This document shows positions 1 to 5,189 of a stretch of DNA of 6,387 nucleotides, in pieces. Both the position numbers and the translations under genes were made by a program. Position 1 is the stretch's first letter. The number at the start of each line of letters is the position of its first letter. The notes beneath the pieces are model-generated. The model was given only the letters and a program-made list of their open reading frames with translations. It did not search any database and was not told the origin of the DNA. The stretch covers positions 1-6,387 of the forward strand of contig JAGUYV010000022.1 in the NCBI GenBank assembly GCA_020061125.1, in the 5' to 3' direction. Origin of the DNA: a bacterium. Its GTDB lineage: Bacteria > UBP15 > UBA6099 > DSWB01.

Positions 1-164
1 GCCGCGAGCGCCCTCACGGCCAGGGGGTGCACCTGCTCCGCGGGCCGCGCGCCCGCGCTGAACACCTCGGCGCGCGCTCCATATCTGTTCCGTATCAACG
101 CTTCAGCCATCTGGCTGCGGCACGAGTTCTGCGTGCAGAGAACGAGGATCCTTGCTGGTTTCAT
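1..164 (-). CDS. arsC: Arsenate reductase ArsC, LMW-phosphatase type (N-terminal part)
   Basis: The first 54 codons of a gene that runs off the left edge of the window. It begins with ATG at 164-162, preceded by an AGGGGG ribosome site 4 nt upstream. The protein starts MKPARILVLCTQNSCRSQMA, which holds the C-x5-R anion-binding P-loop (C10 to R16) with the NSCRS core typical of thioredoxin-coupled arsenate reductases. It continues with a VFSAG-like segment and a VHPLAV segment, both expected in this family. Such enzymes act in the cytoplasm, using the P-loop cysteine as nucleophile and a later cysteine pair to reduce arsenate to arsenite; that pair lies outside the window and cannot be checked. 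It follows the arsenic operon in the same direction but is separated from it by 90 nt holding its own promoter. A general low-molecular-weight tyrosine phosphatase is the alternative, but the NSCRSQMAE signature and the neighbours favour arsenate reductase. Confidence 0.88.
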   Translation of the reverse strand, partial: MKPARILVLCTQNSCRSQMAEALIRNRYGARAEVFSAGARPAEQVHPLAVRALA

Positions 165-205
165 ATTGCCCCCTGTACTTAGGCAATTTGACAACTTTCG
201 AACTA

Positions 206-234
206 ATTATAGTGTGTCCATGCCGTCAGTTCAA
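206..234 (-). promoter_or_regulatory. Sigma70-type promoter for arsC
   Basis: On the minus strand TTGAAC (234-229) and a perfect TATAAT (211-206) are separated by 17 nt, the ideal spacing. The -10 box ends about 40 nt upstream of the arsC ATG. It lies in the only gap longer than 50 nt on the minus strand between arsR and arsC, so arsC can probably be transcribed on its own as well as by read-through. I found no strong terminator hairpin after the upstream gene. A TTCGAA palindrome (197-202) lies just downstream of the -10 and could be an operator, but this is weak. Confidence 0.6.
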
Positions 235-254
235 GGGGTTCCAAGACAAATGCG

Positions 255-941
255 TCATATGATTCTGAAAATGAATTTCAAGCAGTAGGAGATCCCGATG
301 ACAATGAACACACAGCCTGTGGCGCGGCGCGCCCAGAGTTCGAATTGTTTGATTCTGTTGAACGCAGCGCCCACCTTTTGAACGCCGAACGCGATAAGGG
401 CAGCGAAGAACAGCACGGGCAGCCCCGTTCCCACGCCGTAGAGAGCGGGCAGCAGCGCGCTGGATTCGTATTTCACGGCCACGGGAATGAGCGTGCCGAA
501 AAACAGGGCTGCGGACACCGGGCAGAAGGTGAGCGCGAACAGAATGCCCAGCAGCCCGGCTCCCCACACCCCATGGCGCTCCGCCCTGTTGCGCAACCCC
601 TGCCCCGCACCCCCGCCGGGCAGATTCATCTGAATCAGTTCAAGCAGAAACATTCCGGCCAGAATCAGAACCGGGCCGAGGATCCGGTTCATATGAGTCT
701 GTAGAAAATGCGACACCGACGGCACATTTAGCAGCCCGGCGACGATGACCGCGCCCAGGCCCATGTAGGTCAGCGTACGGCCAGCGGTGTACAGCATCCC
801 GGCCGCAAACACGCTGGCCGGAATGTCTACCCGCTTTCCGATGTAGGTGATGGCGGCGATGTTGGTTGTCAGAGGACACGGGCTGATGGAGGTGAGAATT
901 CCCAGCCACAGCGCGGTCCCGGCTCCAAGAAGATATTCCAT
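255..941 (-). CDS. arsG: ArsG-family / CcdA-DsbD-like membrane protein
   Basis: A 228-residue integral membrane protein with about six hydrophobic segments. It belongs to the cytochrome c biogenesis/DsbD transmembrane superfamily. The first segment carries SPCPLTTNIAAI (C22) and a later one LTFCPVSAALFFG (C140), matching the paired membrane cysteines that CcdA/DsbD proteins use to pass reducing equivalents across the membrane. The SPCPL-TNIAAI signature, and its place directly after ArsF-like genes, resemble the ArsG family described as an efflux permease for trivalent aromatic arsenicals in arsEFG operons. Efflux, electron transfer or both are possible; the sequence alone cannot decide. The ATG start is fixed by an in-frame stop six codons upstream. 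No good Shine-Dalgarno is visible, and the preceding gene ends 15 nt upstream, so translational coupling is likely. It is the last gene before the arsC promoter. Confidence 0.8.
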   Translation of the reverse strand: MEYLLGAGTALWLGILTSISPCPLTTNIAAITYIGKRVDIPASVFAAGMLYTAGRTLTYMGLGAVIVAGLLNVPSVSHFLQTHMNRILGPVLILAGMFLLELIQMNLPGGGAGQGLRNRAERHGVWGAGLLGILFALTFCPVSAALFFGTLIPVAVKYESSALLPALYGVGTGLPVLFFAALIAFGVQKVGAAFNRIKQFELWARRATGCVFIVIGISYCLKFIFRII

Positions 942-956
942 GGCGCGCGCCCCGGC

Positions 957-1430
957 TCACAGCCAGGCGCGAATCTCCTTTTGCACATATTCGACAAAAG
1001 CCTTTTCGTCGTTCAATCGGGTCCACACTTCTTCAAGATTCTTCCACTTCTTCTGTTCTCCGTTTTCCATGTCCGAGAGCACGAGAGAAATGGACAGAAT
1101 CCGATATTCCTGAATGAAATGCCTGTTCTCTGGCTTATCGAGATCTATGTCGCGCCACACGATGCGCCCGGACTTCATTTCTTCCGGGAACCCGGCCTGC
1201 AGGGCCTTTTGCCCGAGAGCTTCGATGATCTTGCATGAAACGCAGCGCGCCCTGCCGTGGAAGAAATACACGACAAGCGTCCTGCCTTGCGCGGGCGCGG
1301 CCTGTTCGCGCAACACTGTTTGTGCGGGGGCTGGTGCGGGTTCGCCTTGCGCATTTTTATAAATCAGATAACCGGCGGACACGGCTACGAATAACAGCAA
1401 TATCGCGCTTGCAATCGTTTTGATCTTCAT
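957..1430 (-). CDS. arsF: ArsF-like membrane-anchored CxxC thioredoxin-fold protein (copy 2)
   Basis: A 157-residue protein. Residues 5-24 form one hydrophobic segment after a KIK start, most likely an uncleaved anchor. A short Pro/Ala/Gln linker follows to about residue 50, then a single thioredoxin-like domain. The domain opens with LVVYFFHGRARCVSCKIIEA, giving a CVSC redox pair (C63, C66). It ends with KKWKNLEEVW and a final helix rich in charged residues, the pattern of the ArsF family (annotated as nitrophenyl compound nitroreductase subunit ArsF). The domain is expected in the periplasm. ArsF has been linked to reduction of nitrophenyl arsenicals together with ArsE, but the direct chemistry of a CxxC domain is more easily read as thiol-disulfide exchange. 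The gene lies 47 nt after a paralogue and 15 nt before the ArsG-type gene. The ATG start has GGAGG 11 nt upstream, slightly far but usable. Confidence 0.78.
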   Translation of the reverse strand: MKIKTIASAILLLFVAVSAGYLIYKNAQGEPAPAPAQTVLREQAAPAQGRTLVVYFFHGRARCVSCKIIEALGQKALQAGFPEEMKSGRIVWRDIDLDKPENRHFIQEYRILSISLVLSDMENGEQKKWKNLEEVWTRLNDEKAFVEYVQKEIRAWL

Positions 1431-1477
1431 GTTCTGCTTTGCCTCCGCGCCATAGGCGATTCATGCCTGGCATCTGC

Positions 1478-2044
1478 TCACTTCTTCTCACCGCCGGCTT
1501 TGCCCGCATCTTTTTTCTCATCACTTTTCGGCTTCTCATATTTCTGGTCCAGAAAAATCCGCGCCTCTGTTTGAATGTATTCCATGAACTTTTTCTTGTC
1601 CTTCAACAGCGGCCAGACCTCTTCGAGACTCTTCCATGCAATGATCTTGTTTTTATCTTCCCTGGAGTCTTTATAATCCGCCACCACAACGGTTTTGGAC
1701 CTCAATTGGAAATCCTCGACATAATGCCAGTTGCCGTCTTTTTTGACATCCACGGGCATCCAAACCAGACGGCCGGATTTGAGTTCCTTTGCGAATTCCT
1801 TTTCGATGGCTTCTTTGGTGAATTTCTCAATGTTTGTGCACGAAATGCATCTTGGCTCGGTGTAGAGGTAGTAAACCACAACCGTGTGCGTGGCGGCTGG
1901 CGCGGGCTTGGCCTTGGCCGGCTGGGCCGCCGGCGGCTTCTTGCTTCCCGCGCCCCCGGTTTTCTGCGCTGCGCGTGCTACGCCCCCACATGCCATGACA
2001 ATGAATAATACCGCTGCCCAGACACAGGCTGATTTCCTAATCAT
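1478..2044 (-). CDS. arsF: ArsF-like exported CxxC thioredoxin-fold protein (copy 1)
   Basis: A 188-residue paralogue of the next gene. It has a signal peptide (RK at 3-4, hydrophobic core 8-18). Cleavage is plausible after A25 (VARA-A); a poorer lipoprotein alternative is C19 after VMA. A Lys/Pro/Ala linker (about 27-51) leads to a domain starting TVVVYYLYTEPRCISCTNIE with a CISC pair (C66, C69), followed by WKSLEEVWPLL and a terminal helix. It differs from its neighbour in its long linker and a Lys/Glu/Gly-rich tail (about 170-188). The domain shares the order of motifs with the ArsF family (CxxC, then KSGR-VW, then W-K-LEEVW). It is expected to work in the periplasm as a redox partner in the arsenic operon. 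The ATG start has AGGGTG about 4 nt upstream. It begins 36 nt after the YeeE-type gene. Confidence 0.74.
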   Translation of the reverse strand: MIRKSACVWAAVLFIVMACGGVARAAQKTGGAGSKKPPAAQPAKAKPAPAATHTVVVYYLYTEPRCISCTNIEKFTKEAIEKEFAKELKSGRLVWMPVDVKKDGNWHYVEDFQLRSKTVVVADYKDSREDKNKIIAWKSLEEVWPLLKDKKKFMEYIQTEARIFLDQKYEKPKSDEKKDAGKAGGEKK

Positions 2045-2080
2045 TGCGCACCCTTTCCGCGCCGTGGCGCATGCCTTGGT

Positions 2081-3319
2081 TCATCTGCGGCCAAGGTTTA
2101 TTCCGCCGCCCATGAGATAGAAGTATGTGGCGATCCAGTTGGACAGAATCACCACGATTCCGAACAGAAACACACCCGCGCTCATGAGCGCCCAGCCGGA
2201 CATGATGTTGCCGATCACGCAACCGGTCGCGAGGGCCGCGCCAGCGCCAACCATGAAGCCGCCGAATATGGCGCCCACAATCTGCTCCGGCGGTTTCGGC
2301 AGGAGCCGCGCCTGCCCGGACAACGCGCCCGCAATGAACGCGCCTGGCAGCATGCCCAGCACCACGAGCACCAGCCACCACACGACTTTTTTATCCTGCG
2401 GGGCCTCGGATTTCTTTGGAGCGGCTTGTGCCGCGGCCGTCGGGGCCGCCGCCGCTTTTTTGTAAACGAATTTTGCGGGGGTGTCCGTCAGCAGTATCTG
2501 CGCCTGCAACACGCCGTGCGTGACGCCCAGCGGGTAATTCCTGCCGCTCATGTCGGAAGAAATGTAGGCGAAGAGCGCCAGCGCGCCGATGGCCAGTCCC
2601 GCCTGCCAGGGTTTCCAGGGCTGCGTCAGCGCGCGCTTCAATGACGGCGGTTTCGCGCGTTCGTTCCCGGCGGGCTTTTTCTTCGGCTTGTTCCGCGCCC
2701 ATGCGATGGCCACGGCGGCCAGCGTGAGCGCCGCAAAGCCAACGGCGAGCGTGGTGAAAGAAAGTCCGGTGAGCGAGGACAGGGTTACCGGTCCGCCGTC
2801 CGCAGCCGCGATCTTTTTCGAGGTCATGCTTTCAAACCAGCCATGCAAGGGTCCGTATTCAACCAGCCCGATTCCAAACGGCATGGCTGCCAGCGCGGCG
2901 ATGGAATTCACATTGCCCGTGGCCGATTTGTACAGGCAGCCGCTCACACAGCCGCCGGCAAGCACGGAACCCACTCCGAATATCACGCCGCCCACGATGT
3001 AGTTCAGCCAGATCATCGGCTTGGGAGCAAGCTGCACCAGCCCCATTCTGTCGCCAACGGCGAATGCGAGCATGGAGACCACGATGGCGGCCCACAGCCC
3101 GAAAATCTTCCGCCCATCCTTCATGATGATGACTTCACTGAATGCGGACGCGCCGCACAGGTCTCCCTTTTGCAGAAAAAATCCGAAAAGAAACCCGGCC
3201 GGAAGCGCGGTCAGAACCCAGAGCTTTGTTGCGACAGCCGCCACAGCCGTGGCGGCTATAATGATGATTCCAATCAAAGAAAGACCAATCCAGTTCCCTG
3301 ATGCTTTGGAACGCGCCAT
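2081..3319 (-). CDS. YeeE/YedE-family transporter (thiosulfate/sulfur-transport type)
   Basis: A 412-residue polytopic inner-membrane protein. It has the internal two-half architecture of YeeE/YedE proteins: GFLFGFFLQKGDLCG (C55) and GSVLAGGCVSGCLYK (C124, C128) in the first half, and GAGAALATGCVIGN (C367) in the second. These glycine-flanked cysteines match those that line the path in characterised thiosulfate importers (TsuA) of this family, where thiosulfate is passed by cysteine contacts. Residues about 285-313 are a Lys/Ala/Pro-rich low-complexity stretch between transmembrane segments, which makes this member longer than the usual roughly 350 residues. Substrate here is unknown; thiosulfate, sulfane sulfur or a thio-arsenic species are possibilities inferred only from the setting. 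ATG start with GGGAG 7-8 nt upstream; it begins 19 nt after the small Trx gene, within the arsenic operon. Confidence 0.82.
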   Translation of the reverse strand: MARSKASGNWIGLSLIGIIIIAATAVAAVATKLWVLTALPAGFLFGFFLQKGDLCGASAFSEVIIMKDGRKIFGLWAAIVVSMLAFAVGDRMGLVQLAPKPMIWLNYIVGGVIFGVGSVLAGGCVSGCLYKSATGNVNSIAALAAMPFGIGLVEYGPLHGWFESMTSKKIAAADGGPVTLSSLTGLSFTTLAVGFAALTLAAVAIAWARNKPKKKPAGNERAKPPSLKRALTQPWKPWQAGLAIGALALFAYISSDMSGRNYPLGVTHGVLQAQILLTDTPAKFVYKKAAAAPTAAAQAAPKKSEAPQDKKVVWWLVLVVLGMLPGAFIAGALSGQARLLPKPPEQIVGAIFGGFMVGAGAALATGCVIGNIMSGWALMSAGVFLFGIVVILSNWIATYFYLMGGGINLGRR

Positions 3320-3338
3320 GAGAAAACTCCCTGAAAAT

Positions 3339-3572
3339 TCATCCGATGAGCTTTTTGATGTCGCCCGGGCCGAGCAGTTTGCCCGTGGATTTCACCTGCC
3401 CGTCCACGCACAGCGCCGGGGTCATCATCACGCCGCGCGCGGTAATCTGCTTGATGTCCTCGACTTTTTCAATCTCGATGTCGTCGCGGCCCAGTTCCCT
3501 TGCCGCGGCCTTCGCGTTCTCGTACAGCTTCTTGCATTTGGCGCAGCCCGTGCCAAGAATCTCGATCTTCAT
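3339..3572 (-). CDS. Small thioredoxin-like redox protein (CAKC active site)
   Basis: A 77-residue protein with no signal peptide, so cytoplasmic. It belongs to the small 'redox-active disulfide protein 2' thioredoxin group. The sequence opens MKIEILGTGCAKCKKLYENA, with the CAKC pair at C10 and C13 after the first beta strand. GVMMTPAL around residues 47-54 supplies the cis-proline before beta 3, and GKLLGPGDIKKLI forms the C-terminal helix. Members of this group very often sit next to PF03773-type permeases, as here, 24 nt after the ArsP-like gene. Likely roles are reductant for the permease or ArsC, or chaperone of a thiol-bound trivalent arsenical to the permease. Whether it corresponds to the ArsE component of arsEFG systems I cannot tell. 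ATG start with GGAGG 8 nt upstream. Confidence 0.85.
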   Translation of the reverse strand: MKIEILGTGCAKCKKLYENAKAAARELGRDDIEIEKVEDIKQITARGVMMTPALCVDGQVKSTGKLLGPGDIKKLIG

Positions 3573-3596
3573 TGTCCGTGCCTCCAGTTGATTGCT

Positions 3597-4766
3597 TCAA
3601 ACGATGATTGCATTGAACAAATAACCCACAGCCAGGATGCCCAGCCCGACCACGGCCGCGAACACGGCGATCAGCCTGGGCTTGAGCACCTTTCGAAGAA
3701 TCACGAATTCAGGAAGCGAGAGCGTTATGACCGCCATCATGAACGCCAGCACCGTGCCCAGAGCCGCTCCTTTTTCGAGCAAAGCCTGGACTACGGGTAT
3801 AATCCCCGCCGCATTGGAGTACATGGGAATGCCGAACAAAACGGCGGCGGGAACCGACCACCATGCGTCTTTGCCCATGATGGACGCCATGAAGTTTTCG
3901 GGCACATAGCCGTGTATGCCCGCTCCCACTGCGATGCCCGCAAGAACGAATGGCCAGACTTTGCCCACAATCTCGCGCACCGCATTCAGTCCGTAGCTCA
4001 CCCGGTCCGGCCATGTGAGTTGCGCATCCTCGCCCGATTCGCCGATCTGCGTCTCGAAAACCCAATCCTCTATTCCCTTTTCCATGCGCAGCCGGCCGAT
4101 GGTCCATCCCGCAAACATAGCGATGAACAATCCGGTGCCAAGATACAGGGCCGCCACTTTCCAGCCAAACAGACCGTAGAGCAGCACCAGCGCCACCTCA
4201 TTCACCATGGGCGCGGAAATCAGGAACGAAAAAGTCACCCCCAGCGGAATGCCGGTTGTCACAAACCCGATGAAAAGAGGAACCGCCGAGCAGGAACAAA
4301 ACGGCGTCACGATACCGAGCAACGCCGCAAGCACATTACCGAACGACTCGTGCCGGCCCTCGAGAATCCTTCGCGTGCGTTCGGGCGTAAAGAAGGATCG
4401 GATGATTCCAACGCCGAATACAACCAGGGTCAACAGCATCAACACCTTGGGCGTGTCATACAAAAAGAACTCCACGGACGACCCCAGCCTGGTTCCTTCC
4501 TTCAAATGCAACGCGCCGTATGTGATCCATTTTGATATGGTCTCCAGCTCGCGATACAAAAGCCACCACAAAAAGAGCGCCGGGGCGATGAGCGCGAGCC
4601 TCGTGAACGAAGCGCGCTTGTGCCCGCCCCCAGATACCGGCGCGTCACTGGTTTTGCATGAACATGCGCAACCCGTTTCTTTGTCTGTTTTTGAGTCCAC
4701 CCTGTGCACCTTTTCTGTACCCGTGATCTTCCCGCGGGCGTCTTTGTGTGAAAAGCGATTATCCAA
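3597..4766 (-). CDS. arsP: ArsP-type permease (PF03773 family) with Cys-rich N-terminal tail
   Basis: A 389-residue polytopic membrane protein of the predicted-permease family that includes ArsP, the exporter of trivalent organoarsenicals. Hallmarks visible are TPFCSCSAVPLFIG (C157, C159) in a transmembrane segment, followed by SAPMVNEVALVLLYGLFGW, and later GIPMYSNAAGIIPV and LPEFVILRKVL. The cysteines in the FCSCS motif are plausible arsenical ligands. The N-terminal tail of about 50 residues before the first membrane segment carries a CACSC cluster (C33, C35, C37), which could bind metal or arsenical. The start used is TTG at 4766 with GGAG about 5 nt upstream, overlapping the arsR stop by 8 nt. 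GTG codons at 4709 and 4700 are alternatives that keep the Cys cluster. Assignment to ArsP rather than another branch of the family is by context, so the symbol is moderately secure. Confidence 0.8.
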   Translation of the reverse strand: MDNRFSHKDARGKITGTEKVHRVDSKTDKETGCACSCKTSDAPVSGGGHKRASFTRLALIAPALFLWWLLYRELETISKWITYGALHLKEGTRLGSSVEFFLYDTPKVLMLLTLVVFGVGIIRSFFTPERTRRILEGRHESFGNVLAALLGIVTPFCSCSAVPLFIGFVTTGIPLGVTFSFLISAPMVNEVALVLLYGLFGWKVAALYLGTGLFIAMFAGWTIGRLRMEKGIEDWVFETQIGESGEDAQLTWPDRVSYGLNAVREIVGKVWPFVLAGIAVGAGIHGYVPENFMASIMGKDAWWSVPAAVLFGIPMYSNAAGIIPVVQALLEKGAALGTVLAFMMAVITLSLPEFVILRKVLKPRLIAVFAAVVGLGILAVGYLFNAIIV

Positions 4767-5079
4767 CCGACTCCATCTGCTTTACAGCCGCCGTTTTAAT
4801 CACCGCCTCCACGCAGCCGAAGAAATTCAGCACGCACGGAACGCACAGCGAATAGTACACCTGGGTCCCGCGCTTTTCATCGGACACGATGCCCGCGGCC
4901 TTGAGCACGGAAAGGTGCCGGGACACCGTGGACATGTCCGCGTTGATTTTTTCCGTAAGCTCGCACACGCACCGCTCGCCCTCATTGAGCAGATCCACGA
5001 TATAGAGCCGGGAGGGATGCGCCAGCGCCTTGATGATTCTGGCCCTGGCCTCGTATTTCGCCCTGGTTTTCTGGTCCAT
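4759..5079 (-). CDS. arsR: ArsR/SmtB-family arsenic-responsive repressor
   Basis: A 106-residue winged-helix repressor expected to release its operator when it binds trivalent arsenic. LAHPSRLYIVDLL begins the DNA-binding fold, and MSTVSRHLSVLKAAGIVSDE (49-68) holds the recognition helix and the start of the wing. The ELCVC-type metal site is present as ERCVCEL (C37, C39), the pair used by classical ArsR. The C-terminal helix adds C79, C82 and C89 in a SLCVPC...FFGC segment, so a third or alternative thiolate ligand is available. I chose ATG at 5079: AAGGTG lies 6 nt upstream. A GTG at 5088 is in frame but has its ribosome site only 3 nt away. The stop overlaps the start of the permease gene by 8 nt, indicating translational coupling. 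A promoter and palindromes lie immediately upstream, so autoregulation is expected. Confidence 0.92.
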   Translation of the reverse strand: MDQKTRAKYEARARIIKALAHPSRLYIVDLLNEGERCVCELTEKINADMSTVSRHLSVLKAAGIVSDEKRGTQVYYSLCVPCVLNFFGCVEAVIKTAAVKQMESVG

Positions 5080-5085
5080 GCCCGC

Positions 5086-5091
5086 CACCTT
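5086..5091 (-). promoter_or_regulatory. Ribosome binding site deciding the arsR start
   Basis: AAGGTG on the minus strand ends 6 nt before the ATG at 5079. This good spacing favours that ATG over the in-frame GTG at 5088-5086, which would itself overlap this site and have only a GAGG 3 nt upstream. Confidence 0.6.
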
Positions 5092-5107
5092 CCTCTTTGT
5101 TTCCTAT

Positions 5108-5123
5108 TTGGCATAATAACCAA
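5108..5123. promoter_or_regulatory. Candidate ArsR operator over the -10 box
   Basis: TTGG-N8-CCAA (5108-5111 and 5120-5123) is an inverted repeat that encloses the -10 hexamer of the arsR promoter, where a bound dimer would block polymerase. ArsR-family operators are usually short imperfect palindromes over the promoter. The arms are only 4 nt, so this rests mainly on position. Confidence 0.35.
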
Positions 5124-5140
5124 GTTGTGGCGGGTTTCAA
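5113..5140 (-). promoter_or_regulatory. arsR operon promoter
   Basis: On the minus strand TTGAAA (5140-5135) and TATTAT (5118-5113) are each one base from consensus and separated by 16 nt. A transcript would start near 5106, leaving a leader of about 27 nt before the arsR ATG and its ribosome site. It is the only good promoter found upstream of the gene block and probably drives arsR through arsG. Confidence 0.68.
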
Positions 5141-5144
5141 GTGC

Positions 5145-5154
5145 GTTGGCCAAC
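5145..5154. repeat. Perfect palindrome GTTGGCCAAC upstream of the arsR -35
   Basis: A perfect 10-bp palindrome 4 nt upstream of the -35 hexamer. It contains the same TTGG/CCAA half-sites as the repeat over the -10 box, so it may be a second operator site. Confidence 0.4.
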
Positions 5155-5175
5155 CAGCGCCACATACACGGAATG

Positions 5176-5184
5176 TGGTATACT
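5176..5184 (+). promoter_or_regulatory. Possible divergent extended -10 promoter
   Basis: TGG followed by TATACT (5179-5184) matches the extended -10 form TGnTATAAT with one mismatch. No recognisable -35 lies 16-19 nt upstream, which extended -10 promoters can lack. A transcript would start near 5191 and read rightward through the intergenic region. Confidence 0.3.
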
Positions 5185-5189
5185 TGAAA

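Larger units (their letters stand above)
5135..5189. repeat. 8-bp inverted repeat enclosing nested palindromes
   Basis: TTTCAAGT (5135-5142) is repeated inverted as ACTTGAAA (5182-5189), 39 nt apart. The left arm is the arsR -35 region and the right arm overlaps the end of a possible plus-strand -10 box. Between them lie the GTTGGCCAAC palindrome and a hairpin with CCACAT/ATGTGG arms (5160-5165 and 5173-5178). The symmetry suggests a two-sided regulatory region; function is not shown. Confidence 0.4.

Noticed and set aside
165-254. Terminator between the ArsG-type gene and arsC
   Set aside because: No stable hairpin with T-run seen; read-through into arsC remains likely.
3021-4535. 504-codon open frame on the plus strand
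   Set aside because: It is antisense to the permease, Trx and YeeE genes, all of which have clear family motifs; its translation is rich in Arg/His/Gln with no recognisable domain, typical of a GC-rich shadow frame.
5086-5088. GTG as the arsR start
   Set aside because: Ribosome site would be only 3 nt away and the AAGGTG motif would be inside the coding region; the ATG nine nt downstream has ideal spacing.
4207-5187. 326-codon open frame on the plus strand
   Set aside because: It runs antisense to the permease and all of arsR and ends in the arsR control region; no motif, and no ribosome site was identified.
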